NCBI GenBank assembly: GCA_020343675.1
Contig: CP070806.1
Coordinates: forward strand, 4,137,060-4,171,990
Source: Phycisphaerales bacterium
Lineage (GTDB): Bacteria; Planctomycetota; Phycisphaerae; Sedimentisphaerales; Anaerobacaceae
Length of the DNA stretch: 34,931 nucleotides
Reading direction: 5' to 3'
Shown here piece after piece: positions 1 through 9,202 of the stretch. The notes beneath the pieces are model-generated. The model searched no databases. It was not told the origin of the DNA and saw only the letters and a program-made list of their open reading frames with translations. The position numbers and the translations under genes are program-made. Numbering within the stretch: the first letter of the stretch is position 1; every line of letters begins with the position of its first letter.

Positions 1-2634
1 GGCAACATATCGGGCGAAAAAGCCGAAGGCATGCAGCCCCTCGGCCTGAGCCGGACGGTGGTCGAGGAGGGGCGCCTCATGGTGCTGCGATTTCGCGTCA
101 GCGGCGAAGTCTTCGTAACTACCGACGAGAGAGAAGTCGCCGATCCCCGCGCATCCGAGCTTTACGCGCGGGCCTTTGCCGCGCTGCGGGCCGCCGGAAT
201 TGAGCCGATGAGCGCGGAGATTGAACCGAAGCCGCCTGAGTTGACCACAGAGAGGACAAGCTCAAAGGGCCCGTCCGAAGACGCCGCCGGACCACAAGAA
301 GCGGAGCCTCGTTTCAGGTACCCGATAAACCTCTCACCCGTCGGCACCGCCGGTTTCCAGGTAGAGTGGGACGACAAGGAGAGAATCGGAACGGTCATTG
401 GCAGGTTCTACATCTCGCAGAGACAGGATGAAAAAAGCGAACTGCTGGAACTGCAGGCTGATAACGCGGTCATATTCCTGTATGAGCAACAGCCTCAGGC
501 GGACAGGAACAGGCTGGGCATCGACAACATTCCCGCCAAAGCTATTTATCTTACGGGCGACGTTGTGATGAACAGCGGACAGCGGACGATTCGCGCTGAT
601 GAGATATACTACGATTTTGAGGGCAAAAAGGGTCTGGCGACCAATGCGGTGATGAGAAATTTCGATCCCGGCCAGGGTGTTCCGATATACGTTCGGGCGG
701 CGAGGCTGAAACAACTGGCCGAGAATGAATTCGAAGCCGAAGATGTCACTGTCACGACGAGCGAGTTTCACCTGCCCCAGATTTCCGTCAACGCTTCGAG
801 TTTGAAGGTCACCGACACGACGCCGGCCGACGAACGACAGGGCGGCGTTTCCAGGACCAGCTATGATGCACAGATGCACGATGTGCGTTTGAAGTTCTAT
901 GACAGAACGATTTTCTGGTGGCCTTTCATGCGAAGCAATCTTCAGCGCCCCGATCTTCCGATTAAGAGCGTGCGCGCCGGTTATGACAGCACCTGGGGAA
1001 CCGCGGTGGAGACGCGGTGGTACCTGGCCCGGCTGTTGGGGCTGCAGGAACCGGAGGGTACCGAGAACACTCTGGCGCTGGACTATTACGGCAAGCGTGG
1101 TTTCGGCACCGGGATCGAATCCGAATACACGGGGGACGACTACTTCGGAAAGACGTTGGGGTACGTGATTCACGACAGCGGCGAAGACCGGCTGGGAAGG
1201 CTCAGTACGCGGAAACATATTAAGCCGTCCCGTGAGCTGCGGGGTCGCTTCCTCTGGCAACATAGGCATTTTTTGCCCTATGACTGGCAGCTCACCTCGG
1301 AAATCAGCTACGTCTCAGACGAGAATTTCCTCGAAGGGTATTATCGCAGCGAGTTCAACGTTGGCAAGGAGCAGGAGACACTTGTCTATTTGAAGCGCAT
1401 CGAGGACAACTGGGGTCTTTCTTTTCTGAACAAGGTGCGGATCAATGATTTTGTGAACCAGTTGGAGGAACTGCCCACCGCGGAGTTCCACTGGACGGGT
1501 CAGTCGTTCCTCGACGACAAACTGACGTTCTACAGCGACACGCAGGTCAGCAGGTTCCGCCAGCGCTACGCTTCCTCCAATACCGCGCCCGGCTCGGAGC
1601 AGTTCTTCTCGTTCACGACGACGCGAAACGAAGTGGATATGCCGCTCAGGATGGGCAAGACGCAAGTCGTGCCTTTCGCAGCCGGGACCGTGGGCTATGA
1701 AGACGGATTGGGCTTCTACAGAGAGATCGATGGTGGTACGGCTGCCCGAGAAGAGAATGTCTGGCTTGGCGAAACAGGCGTTCGTCTGTCTTCCCAGCCC
1801 TATTGGAAGGTCTTCTCGGATGTCAAATCCGAACTCTGGGACCTGAATCAGTTACGGCACGTCGTCAGGCCGCACATGACGGCTGTGGCCTATACCGAAA
1901 GCGAATCGGCCTTCGAACAACGAGACGCGCTGAACGTAGGTATCTCACAGCGGCTTCAAACCAAGCGCGGCCCCCGTGAGAGCCGCAGAAGCGTTGATTG
2001 GATGCGGCTGGACCTGGACGTTACGTGGGTGAATAATTCCGGCGATGCCTCTGCGGGGCCGGACAGATTTATCTGGAATAAGCCGTTTATTCCGCCGATA
2101 AATACTCTTAGCGGGATGGTCCCGCTGCAGGACAGACGCGGAAGCCATATTTTCGGTCCGAGACGCAATTATATCGGAGCCGACTACGCGTGGCGCTTGA
2201 GCGACACAACCGCAGTAATGTCCGATATGAATTTCGATATGCAAAGCGGCGTGGTCCAGCAATTCAACGTCGGTTTTTCGCACCTTCGGTGGCCCAATTT
2301 GCAGTACTATGTCGGCAGCAGGTATTTGAGGCGACTCGATAACGGTTATGGCGAAGAAGGTTCGAACGCTTTTACGCTCGCGGCCACTTATGTTCTCGAC
2401 CCCCGATATACCCTGGTCTTCTCGCAACAACTTGATTTTGACTATGGGGCTGCCGTGCGAAGCGACATAACGCTCATAAGACGCTACCACAGGCTCTACT
2501 GGGGCCTTACATACAGTGCGGACGAATCGCTGGACAGACAGTCGATCTCACTTAGCCTGTGGCCCCAGGGTCTGTCAGGACTGGCTTTTGGCGAGACAAA
2601 ATACATTGGATTGGGCGGCGAGGCGGGGTATTGA
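1..2634 (+). CDS. lptD: LPS-assembly protein LptD-like outer-membrane protein (5' end outside window)
   Basis: The reading frame is open from base 1, so the gene starts upstream of the window; the ATG at 31 is probably internal. 877 residues are visible. Residues about 170-290 look like an OstA/LptA-type jelly-roll (YLTGDVVMNSGQRTIRADEI, then an AVMRNFDPGQGVPIYVRA stretch). The remainder is rich in alternating aromatic and polar residues, as in an outer-membrane beta-barrel, and the protein ends in an aromatic residue (GGEAGY). The RSNLQRPDLPIKSVRAGYDS segment before the barrel is typical of the LptD family. LptD inserts lipopolysaccharide into the outer leaflet with the LptE lipoprotein, so its presence implies a diderm envelope. 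No lptA/lptE neighbour is visible. The call rests on domain pattern; a more generic OstA-like barrel is possible. Confidence 0.75.
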   Translation, partial: GNISGEKAEGMQPLGLSRTVVEEGRLMVLRFRVSGEVFVTTDEREVADPRASELYARAFAALRAAGIEPMSAEIEPKPPELTTERTSSKGPSEDAAGPQEAEPRFRYPINLSPVGTAGFQVEWDDKERIGTVIGRFYISQRQDEKSELLELQADNAVIFLYEQQPQADRNRLGIDNIPAKAIYLTGDVVMNSGQRTIRADEIYYDFEGKKGLATNAVMRNFDPGQGVPIYVRAARLKQLAENEFEAEDVTVTTSEFHLPQISVNASSLKVTDTTPADERQGGVSRTSYDAQMHDVRLKFYDRTIFWWPFMRSNLQRPDLPIKSVRAGYDSTWGTAVETRWYLARLLGLQEPEGTENTLALDYYGKRGFGTGIESEYTGDDYFGKTLGYVIHDSGEDRLGRLSTRKHIKPSRELRGRFLWQHRHFLPYDWQLTSEISYVSDENFLEGYYRSEFNVGKEQETLVYLKRIEDNWGLSFLNKVRINDFVNQLEELPTAEFHWTGQSFLDDKLTFYSDTQVSRFRQRYASSNTAPGSEQFFSFTTTRNEVDMPLRMGKTQVVPFAAGTVGYEDGLGFYREIDGGTAAREENVWLGETGVRLSSQPYWKVFSDVKSELWDLNQLRHVVRPHMTAVAYTESESAFEQRDALNVGISQRLQTKRGPRESRRSVDWMRLDLDVTWVNNSGDASAGPDRFIWNKPFIPPINTLSGMVPLQDRRGSHIFGPRRNYIGADYAWRLSDTTAVMSDMNFDMQSGVVQQFNVGFSHLRWPNLQYYVGSRYLRRLDNGYGEEGSNAFTLAATYVLDPRYTLVFSQQLDFDYGAAVRSDITLIRRYHRLYWGLTYSADESLDRQSISLSLWPQGLSGLAFGETKYIGLGGEAGY

Positions 2635-2661
2635 CCGCCGGCCATCGTGGAGTGAAAAACC

Positions 2662-2690
2662 TTGCATAATTCGGGCAAGAGACGTATTAT
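2662..2690 (+). promoter_or_regulatory. Candidate sigma70-type promoter for the aldolase gene
   Basis: TTGCAT at 2662-2667 and TATTAT at 2685-2690 are separated by 17 bases. The -10 matches consensus at 5 of 6 positions, the -35 only at 3. It would give a leader of about 220 nt before the aldolase start at 2921. This is a pattern match only. Confidence 0.3.
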
Positions 2691-2764
2691 GTGGGAAACT
2701 CGGTTTTCTTGACTTGCACGAACATGCGGGCCCATCCCATGTTCGGCGTCAATCGTTGTTTGAG

Positions 2765-2796
2765 AAGGGAAAATCCGGCAAAAGATTTTTCCTTTT
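2765..2796 (+). terminator. Hairpin with T-run, possible terminator or leader hairpin
   Basis: AAGGGAAAATC (2765-2775) can pair over 11 bp, with one G-U wobble, to GATTTTTCCTT (2784-2794) around an 8-base loop, followed by a short T-run. It lies 130 bases after the lptD stop and inside the leader of the aldolase gene. It could end lptD transcription or act in the aldolase leader. The stem is A/T-rich and only moderately stable. Confidence 0.35.
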
Positions 2797-2920
2797 CTGA
2801 TTATGCCTGACTTCAGCTTCCCAAGGCGGCATGACCGGGCCTTCAGGGGCGTGGCGGCACGCGGCTGTGGTTTCGCAGGAGTTTGTTTTCAGCCAATAGG
2901 TAATTGAAAAGGAGAATGTT

Positions 2921-3871
2921 ATGGCGTTGGTTAACACCAGGAAAATGTTTGAGATGGCCTACAAGAACGGCTACGCCGTCGGCGCCTTCAACGTAAACAA
3001 CATGGAAATCACGCAGGGCATCATCGAGGCGGTTGCCGAGGAAAAGGCTCCGTTGATCCTGCAGGTCTCCAGAGGTGCGCGCGAATATGCAAAGAACAGC
3101 TATCTGAAAGCCATTATCAACGTGGTTGTCGAGGAGAACCCGGACATTCCTGTCGCGATAAACCTCGACCACGGCGACACCTTTGAAACGTGCAAGCAAT
3201 TTGTCGATGACGGTTTTACCTCAGTGATGATCGATGCCTCGCACAAGCCCTTTGAGGAAAACATCGAAGTAACCAGAAAGGTTGTCGAATATGCGCACGC
3301 CAGAGACGTCGTTGTTGAGGCTGAATTAGGCCAGTTGGGCGGCATCGAGGAGGACGTTGTGGGCGTGGCCGACGATGATATCAGCAAACACCTGGCCGAC
3401 CCGAATCAGGTCGAGGAGTTCGTCGGGAAAAGCGGCGTTGATTCTCTGGCCGTGGCGATCGGGACCAGCCACGGGGCTTACAAGTTCAAGAAGGAACCGA
3501 AGCTGGCTTTCGATGTCATACAAGAGATCGCCGCCAGGTTGCCTGGATTTCCGCTGGTCATGCATGGTTCGAGCAGCGTGCTGAAGGAGTTCGTCGATCT
3601 GATTAACACATACGGCGGCAAAATGCCGAATGCGATGGGGGTGCCGGAAAAGGCTGTGAGCAAGGCCGCCGAGATGGCCGTGTGCAAGGTCAATATTGAC
3701 ACGGACCTGCGCCTGGCGCTGACGGCCAAGATCCGGCAGGTGTTCGCTGAAAAACCGGGGGAATTTGACCCGCGCAAGTACCTCGGACCGGGCCGGGAAG
3801 CCATAAAGCAAATGGTCAAGCACAAACTGCACGTTCTGGGGTGCGCGGGCAAAGCCTCCGAGTGCGTGTGA
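2921..3871 (+). CDS. fba: Class II fructose-bisphosphate aldolase
   Basis: 316 residues, the usual length for the class IIB zinc aldolases. The enzyme interconverts fructose-1,6-bisphosphate with glyceraldehyde-3-phosphate and dihydroxyacetone phosphate in cytoplasmic glycolysis/gluconeogenesis. Visible signatures are NLDHGD (catalytic D83, zinc ligand H84), VEAELGQLGG (E135), the zinc ligands H184 in GTSHGAYK and H215 in VMHGSSSV, and the substrate-binding VNIDTDLR near 258. The start has a good ribosome site (AAGGAG, 6 bases from ATG). It stands alone between lptD and a protease gene. A tagatose-bisphosphate aldolase cannot be excluded from sequence alone, but fructose-bisphosphate is the likelier substrate. 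Confidence 0.93.
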   Translation: MALVNTRKMFEMAYKNGYAVGAFNVNNMEITQGIIEAVAEEKAPLILQVSRGAREYAKNSYLKAIINVVVEENPDIPVAINLDHGDTFETCKQFVDDGFTSVMIDASHKPFEENIEVTRKVVEYAHARDVVVEAELGQLGGIEEDVVGVADDDISKHLADPNQVEEFVGKSGVDSLAVAIGTSHGAYKFKKEPKLAFDVIQEIAARLPGFPLVMHGSSSVLKEFVDLINTYGGKMPNAMGVPEKAVSKAAEMAVCKVNIDTDLRLALTAKIRQVFAEKPGEFDPRKYLGPGREAIKQMVKHKLHVLGCAGKASECV

Positions 3872-4002
3872 TGAGCATAATGCAAAGAAACTACGAAACC
3901 GGAGTAAGGGTCAAGAGCGGAACCCGAAATCGCCGAAGCAACAAAGGCCCGGATAGGTGAAGCTTTCGGATTTTGACATTTAGATTTTGGACGTAGCGTC
4001 AA

Positions 4003-6255
4003 ATGCAGGAAGATAAGTACAAGAAACAGTGTCTGATGTGGCTTTTCTGGCTGGCGATGATTGTCTTTTCGTCCGCTGTCTATGCCGGTGAAATTCCTCA
4101 AACCGTCTCAACCGAAATGGCCCTTGTCGAGCAAGCCTGCCGGCTGATTGACGAGGGTAAATTCGAGGCGGCCGATGGGCTGATAAGACAGAATGGCCGG
4201 GACAATACGATTGACTTGAATGCAACGGCTCGCCGGTTGTCGCAGATTACCGACGAATACAAGGATATCGCACAGCAGCGTCAGAAGGCGCGAGACGCCG
4301 CATACGCCGAAGTGTTTGCCGAACTGCAGAAGTCCCGGGAAGAAACGGACCTCAGCAGCATATTCGACGCAAACGATACAAATGATCTCAGTTCCCTGTT
4401 TTCGATCATCGCCAAGGCCGGTGAATATGCAGGCGAGGCGCAAAAAGAAGAACTCCTGGCCGATCCGTTTGTCAAACAGGTCGTGCAAAAAGCGGTCGAC
4501 AAAGCGGCCCGGTTCGAGGTAGAGGGAAAATGGCTCGATGCCTACGCCAATTGTTACGGCTGGCTCGTGGCTATCGATCCGGACAACAAGGGATATTCCG
4601 ATTACTCAGACCAGCTTCTTGAGAAGGCCTCGCTGGCAATGGTTTTCGAGGATAGTCCCTGTGAGACCAGCGAGGAACGTTTCCAGGGTGTGCGCAAAGA
4701 AATGTTTGTTCATGCGATAAACTTCCTGGATTCGCACTATGTCAGCATCATCGATTATGACGAAACGGCGACCAAGGCGATTGAACGTTGTAAGCTCCTG
4801 GCTGAGGTCCTGGCGATATCCGCTCAATCAAGCCCGCCTTCACAAGAGACCGAAGGAGACGCCTTAGGCCTGATGAGCCTCTCATTGGAGCCCGAGAAAC
4901 GCGCCGCCTGGTCCTCGACCCTGGATGGGCTTCTGGATGAAGTCGAATCCTCCGCCAACAGCCTGACGGGGCTTGGCAAGAACAAGTTCCTGGACATTTT
5001 TGAGAAGGTTCTGCAACTGAACGAGGCCACCGTGGATTTGCCGGAGCCCGTACTGATTTCGCAGTTCGCAGAGGCGGCATTGGCCGCTCTCGACCCTTAT
5101 ACCGTCATCATCTGGCCCAAACAGGTCCAGGATTTTGAACAGATGATGACCAACGAGTTCATGGGTATCGGCATAGAAATCTCGAAAGTCAAAGGGCTTT
5201 TGACGGTATCGAGTCTGCTTGTTGACACACCGGCATACAACTCCGCTCTCGATGCGGGCGACGTGATAGAAAAGGTCGAAGGCGTTCCGACCAAGGACAT
5301 GACTCTTTTCTGTGCCGCCAAGAAGATCAAAGGTCCGGCCGGGACGAAAGTCAGGCTGACGGTAAGACGTCCGAACGATGATAAAACGGTCGAGGACAAA
5401 GTCTTTGATATCACCATTACCCGGGACAAAATCGTTGTTCCGACGGTCCGCGGCTGGCAAAGGACGAAGGAGGGAGAGTGGTTGCATATGATCGATGAAG
5501 AGAACAAGATCGGTTATGTTCGCCTGACGAGCTTCTCATCAGATACGGCCCCGGGCCTGGAAGGAGTTCTGCGCCGGCTCGAAAGAGCAGGCATGAGAGG
5601 ATTGATCCTGGATCTGCGCTCCAACACAGGGGGGCTGCTCGACAGCGCGGTTGCAGTGGTTGATAAATTCGTAGAAGAAGGTTTCATCGTAAGCCGGCAG
5701 CCCAGGGCCGGGCAAGTCGCGATTTACGAAGAAGCCCACAGGCGGGGAACGCACCCGGATTATCCGCTGGTTATATTGATCAATTCGCGTTCGGCCAGTG
5801 CTTCCGAGATTGTCGCCGGCGCCCTGGCAGACCCGGTTCACAAGCGAGCGATCCTGGTCGGGGCCCGAACCCACGGCAAAGGCAGTGTGCAGGGAATCAC
5901 GGGTTACCTTGGTCGAGGGGCACAGTTGAAATACACCATGGCGTACTATCATCTGCCTTCCGGCCGGAAGGTGGAAAGCAGGGAGGCGATGGAAAAGGCA
6001 GGCAGGAAGGATTGGGGCGTCGGTCCGAATGTCGAGGTGGATTTGAGAAACGACGAACTCAAGAAAATGTTCGAGGCGCAGAGACATAACGACGTGTTGG
6101 TGAAGGCCGATCATGAAGATGCGAACGAGGACTTCAAAAAACACACGATCGAAGAAACGCTCGCGTCCGATCCGCAGTTGGCGGTTGGCCTGCTGGTCGT
6201 TCGTAGTAAGCTCCTCCGGGCTGAAACGCTGGCCCGGGCGCAGCTCAACAACTGA
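4003..6255 (+). CDS. S41 family C-terminal (tail-specific) processing protease, exported
   Basis: 750 residues. An N-terminal signal peptide is visible (charged DKYKK, then a hydrophobic stretch ending in VYAGE near residue 27), so it acts in the periplasm. Residues about 30-370 are mostly helical and charged, without a domain I recognise. A PDZ domain follows (about 380-475, beginning with GIGIEIS and containing ALDAGDVIEKVEG), then the S41 domain (about 500-690). The SASASEI motif at 597-603 carries the nucleophile (S599 by alignment with Prc), and K626 in HGKGSVQ is the general base. The fold therefore has its Ser/Lys dyad. Family members trim C-termini of periplasmic proteins. The start is fixed by an in-frame stop three codons upstream; no strong ribosome site is seen. 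At 750 residues it is closer in size to Prc than to short CtpA. Confidence 0.9.
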   Translation: MQEDKYKKQCLMWLFWLAMIVFSSAVYAGEIPQTVSTEMALVEQACRLIDEGKFEAADGLIRQNGRDNTIDLNATARRLSQITDEYKDIAQQRQKARDAAYAEVFAELQKSREETDLSSIFDANDTNDLSSLFSIIAKAGEYAGEAQKEELLADPFVKQVVQKAVDKAARFEVEGKWLDAYANCYGWLVAIDPDNKGYSDYSDQLLEKASLAMVFEDSPCETSEERFQGVRKEMFVHAINFLDSHYVSIIDYDETATKAIERCKLLAEVLAISAQSSPPSQETEGDALGLMSLSLEPEKRAAWSSTLDGLLDEVESSANSLTGLGKNKFLDIFEKVLQLNEATVDLPEPVLISQFAEAALAALDPYTVIIWPKQVQDFEQMMTNEFMGIGIEISKVKGLLTVSSLLVDTPAYNSALDAGDVIEKVEGVPTKDMTLFCAAKKIKGPAGTKVRLTVRRPNDDKTVEDKVFDITITRDKIVVPTVRGWQRTKEGEWLHMIDEENKIGYVRLTSFSSDTAPGLEGVLRRLERAGMRGLILDLRSNTGGLLDSAVAVVDKFVEEGFIVSRQPRAGQVAIYEEAHRRGTHPDYPLVILINSRSASASEIVAGALADPVHKRAILVGARTHGKGSVQGITGYLGRGAQLKYTMAYYHLPSGRKVESREAMEKAGRKDWGVGPNVEVDLRNDELKKMFEAQRHNDVLVKADHEDANEDFKKHTIEETLASDPQLAVGLLVVRSKLLRAETLARAQLNN

Positions 6256-6297
6256 CGTTGATATCACTGACATTTTGACTTCTACAGGTGCATTGAC

Positions 6298-7755
6298 TTG
6301 ACAGTTCCGGAAGATGTGAGCAAGTTTGAGCAGCAGAGGCAGGAGAAATTGGCCCGGGCCAAAGAGTTGGGCGTTGAGCCTTACGGGAACCGGTACGAAG
6401 GGACCGAGCCGGCCGAAGAAATCAAGGGCAGATTCAAAGAGGACGATCCGACGCAGCAGGCAAACTGTGCGGGCAGGATCGCGCTGCTGCGGGACATCGG
6501 AAAGCTGATTTTTATCACGCTGCGCGACCGCAGCGGCACGATTCAGGTCGGCCTGAGCAAAAAGCTGCTGGGTGAGCAATGGGAGTCGGCCAAACTACTC
6601 GATCTTGGCGACATCATCGGCGCCTCCGGCCCGTTGGCCCGGACCAAAACGGGCGAAATCACCATATGGGCCGACCATCTCACGCTTCTGAGCAAATGTC
6701 TGCTGCCGCCGCCGGAGAAATTTCACGGCCTCGCGGATATCGACCAGCGATACAGGCAGAGGTACGTGGACCTGTGGGCCAACCCGCAGGTGTTGGAGCG
6801 TTTCAAGACGCGCAGCGCCATCATCACCACGATCCGCAATTTCCTCGAATCGAAAGATTTTCTTGAAGTCGAGACGCCGATGATGCAGACCATCGCCGGC
6901 GGAGCGGCCGCCAGGCCTTTTGTCACGCATCATAATAGTCTGGGCATGGATCTGTTCCTGCGAATTTCACCCGAGCTGTTCCTGAAAAGGCTGCTTGTCG
7001 GCGGAATGGAACGGGTCTTCGAGATTAACCGAAACTTTCGCAACGAAGGACTCAGCAGGCAGCATAACCCCGAGTTCACCATGCTTGAAGTATATCAAGC
7101 TTACGGCGATTACGACGTTATGATGGATCTGACCGAGGAGCTGGTTTCGCTTTGCGTCCAGAAGCACTGCGCGGGCACGCGTCTCCAATTCGGCGAATTC
7201 ACGATTGACTTCACGCGGCCCTGGCGCCGCGCCAGATATGCAGACTTGTTGAAAGAGTATGGCGGCTGCGATATCGACGATCTCAAGGCAGTCCGGACGA
7301 AGGCCCGGCAGCTCAATCTGGACGAGGCGGAGATGGACGACGCCGTCGTGGTCAATGAAGTGTTCGAAGCGACGGTCGAAGATAATCTTATCGCGCCGAC
7401 GTTTGTGATTGATTATCCGGCGGCCCTGTGTCCGTTGGCCAGACGCAAGAAGGACGATCCCAAATTCGCATCGAGGTTCGAGTTGTTTGTGGCCCGAATG
7501 GAACTGGCGAACGCCTATACCGAGCTGAACGATCCCGCCGAACAATACGAGAATTTCCTCAATCAACTGCGCGGGCAGGAAGAGTCGTTGACAAAAATGG
7601 ACAGCGACTACGTCACAGCGTTGAAATACGGCATGCCTCCGGCGGGCGGACTGGGCATTGGAATCGACAGGCTGGTCATGGTGCTGACCGGCGCCGAGAC
7701 GATCCGTGACGTTGTGCTGTTTCCGCTTCTAAGACCTGCAAAAGCTCAGGGCTGA
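6298..7755 (+). CDS. lysS: Lysyl-tRNA synthetase, class II
   Basis: 485 residues (E. coli LysS is about 505). It charges tRNA-Lys with lysine. The N-terminal OB-fold anticodon-binding domain (roughly residues 55-155) is followed by the class II catalytic core. Motif 2 is RVFEINRNFRNEG (about 239-251) with HNPEFTMLE after it, and motif 3 is GLGIGIDRLVM (from 451). The predicted start is TTG at 6298, 42 bases after the protease stop; the ribosome site is weak (AGGTG) and a GTG at 6316 is an alternative. The following genes encode a LolCDE-like transporter, and lysS beside lolC/lolE is a recurrent arrangement in bacteria. Confidence 0.95.
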   Translation: MTVPEDVSKFEQQRQEKLARAKELGVEPYGNRYEGTEPAEEIKGRFKEDDPTQQANCAGRIALLRDIGKLIFITLRDRSGTIQVGLSKKLLGEQWESAKLLDLGDIIGASGPLARTKTGEITIWADHLTLLSKCLLPPPEKFHGLADIDQRYRQRYVDLWANPQVLERFKTRSAIITTIRNFLESKDFLEVETPMMQTIAGGAAARPFVTHHNSLGMDLFLRISPELFLKRLLVGGMERVFEINRNFRNEGLSRQHNPEFTMLEVYQAYGDYDVMMDLTEELVSLCVQKHCAGTRLQFGEFTIDFTRPWRRARYADLLKEYGGCDIDDLKAVRTKARQLNLDEAEMDDAVVVNEVFEATVEDNLIAPTFVIDYPAALCPLARRKKDDPKFASRFELFVARMELANAYTELNDPAEQYENFLNQLRGQEESLTKMDSDYVTALKYGMPPAGGLGIGIDRLVMVLTGAETIRDVVLFPLLRPAKAQG

Positions 7756-7812
7756 ATCGCACATGAACCGGCCCCTGCAATGTGGAGCGACAAAGTACGG
7801 GCGAGTGACACG

Positions 7813-9165
7813 ATGCTGAAATTATTTCTGTGGCTGCGATACCTGCGCAAGAAAAAGATCGTGTTCCTGAGCATTGCTGCGGTAGCGGTGTCCGTCTCGC
7901 TGCTGGTCGTCGTCGCAAGCCTGTTCACCGGCTTCATCAATGCGTTCGAACGGGCCGCCGTTGAAGCCATAGGCGATGTGGTTCTTTATCCCCCGATGCG
8001 ATTTGCAGAATACCCGTTGTTGATCGAGCGCCTCGAACAAACGGAAACGGTCGAGGCGGCCACGGCGATGACACTGGTGCCCGGTCTGCTGCATTTGGGC
8101 GCAGGCACGGGCAACGTGCGCCCTGTGGAAATTTGGGGAATCGAGCCTGGCCGGCGCGCAAAGGTAACCGGCTTCAAACGGTTCCTGCTCGAACAGAAAG
8201 ACGCGCCGGGCGAGCCCACTTTTGACACTCCGGGGGCCGGTGAAAAGACCGCCGGCTTTGTCGGGATCGGCGTGTTGGGTGAACCCGACGAGAAGACGGA
8301 CGAGTATGATCCGGCGATCGCCGAAGAGATGATCGGCACACAGGTCGTCCTGACCACGGGGACGGCGTCGCAGACAGAGCAAGGCGATGCCGCGAGGCCG
8401 CAGTTCAATAGAAGAGTGGTTCCGTTTACAATAGCAGACATTCTTCATACGGGGGTCCATCAATTCGATGAGGGTTGTGTCTATCTGCCAATCGAAAAGC
8501 TGAACAGAACCCTTTACCCGGACGATGAGTCACCGACGGCCGGACAGATTCTCATCAAGCTCGCCGGCGAGACTGAGACCGACGTGGCGCTGGCTGTGAT
8601 CGGTGGAATCTGGCGGAGTTTCGTCCAGGACCAGTTGGAGAGCGACCCATACCTGCTCCAATACACGAAGATTGACACGGCAAAAGAATTGCAGAGGCCA
8701 TACGTCGCCGCCTATCGAAAGCAGATGGGAATTCTGCTGCTGATATTCGGCGTTGTCAGCATCGGCGTGATCCTGCTGATTTTCTGCATCTTTTATATGA
8801 TTGTCAGGCTGAAACAGAAGGATATCGCGATCATAAAAAGCTGCGGGGCCACAAGCCGTTCGGTCGCTTTTGTCTTTGTCGGGTTCGGGGCGTGTGTGGG
8901 AGCGGCTGGCTCGGGCGTGGGAGCGGTCCTGGGATACGTTATCACCAAAAACGTCAACACCATCGAGGATTGGATCAGGGTTATCTTCGGGCTGAAATTG
9001 TGGCGAAGCAGCGTGTATTTTTTCACGAAGATACCGAATGAGATGGATTGGCTCTGGACGGGGCGCATCGTATTTCTGGCCATCATAGCCGCGGCGATTG
9101 GAACGCTCATCCCGGCCATCGTCGCCGCATTAACAAAGCCCGTTGAGACACTGAGATATGAATAA
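7813..9165 (+). CDS. ABC transporter permease, LolC/LolE (FtsX/MacB-like) family
   Basis: 450 residues from the ATG at 7813, which directly precedes LKLFLWLRYLRKKK, the usual N-terminus of this family; an in-frame ATG at 7780 would add 11 residues. Topology is one N-terminal membrane helix (about 14-38), a large periplasmic domain (about 40-300), then three C-terminal helices (about 305-331, 352-380, 416-445). The IAIIKSCGATSRSV segment after the second helix is the coupling region typical of FtsX-type permeases, and KPVETLRYE is the usual C-terminus. With the next two genes it should form a transporter that extracts lipoproteins from the inner membrane. A MacB-type exporter or another MacB-fold substrate is possible. 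Confidence 0.85.
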   Translation: MLKLFLWLRYLRKKKIVFLSIAAVAVSVSLLVVVASLFTGFINAFERAAVEAIGDVVLYPPMRFAEYPLLIERLEQTETVEAATAMTLVPGLLHLGAGTGNVRPVEIWGIEPGRRAKVTGFKRFLLEQKDAPGEPTFDTPGAGEKTAGFVGIGVLGEPDEKTDEYDPAIAEEMIGTQVVLTTGTASQTEQGDAARPQFNRRVVPFTIADILHTGVHQFDEGCVYLPIEKLNRTLYPDDESPTAGQILIKLAGETETDVALAVIGGIWRSFVQDQLESDPYLLQYTKIDTAKELQRPYVAAYRKQMGILLLIFGVVSIGVILLIFCIFYMIVRLKQKDIAIIKSCGATSRSVAFVFVGFGACVGAAGSGVGAVLGYVITKNVNTIEDWIRVIFGLKLWRSSVYFFTKIPNEMDWLWTGRIVFLAIIAAAIGTLIPAIVAALTKPVETLRYE

Positions 9166-9202
9166 TGAATACGGAATTCGATAGTCGAAATCTTCCTGAT
9201 TG

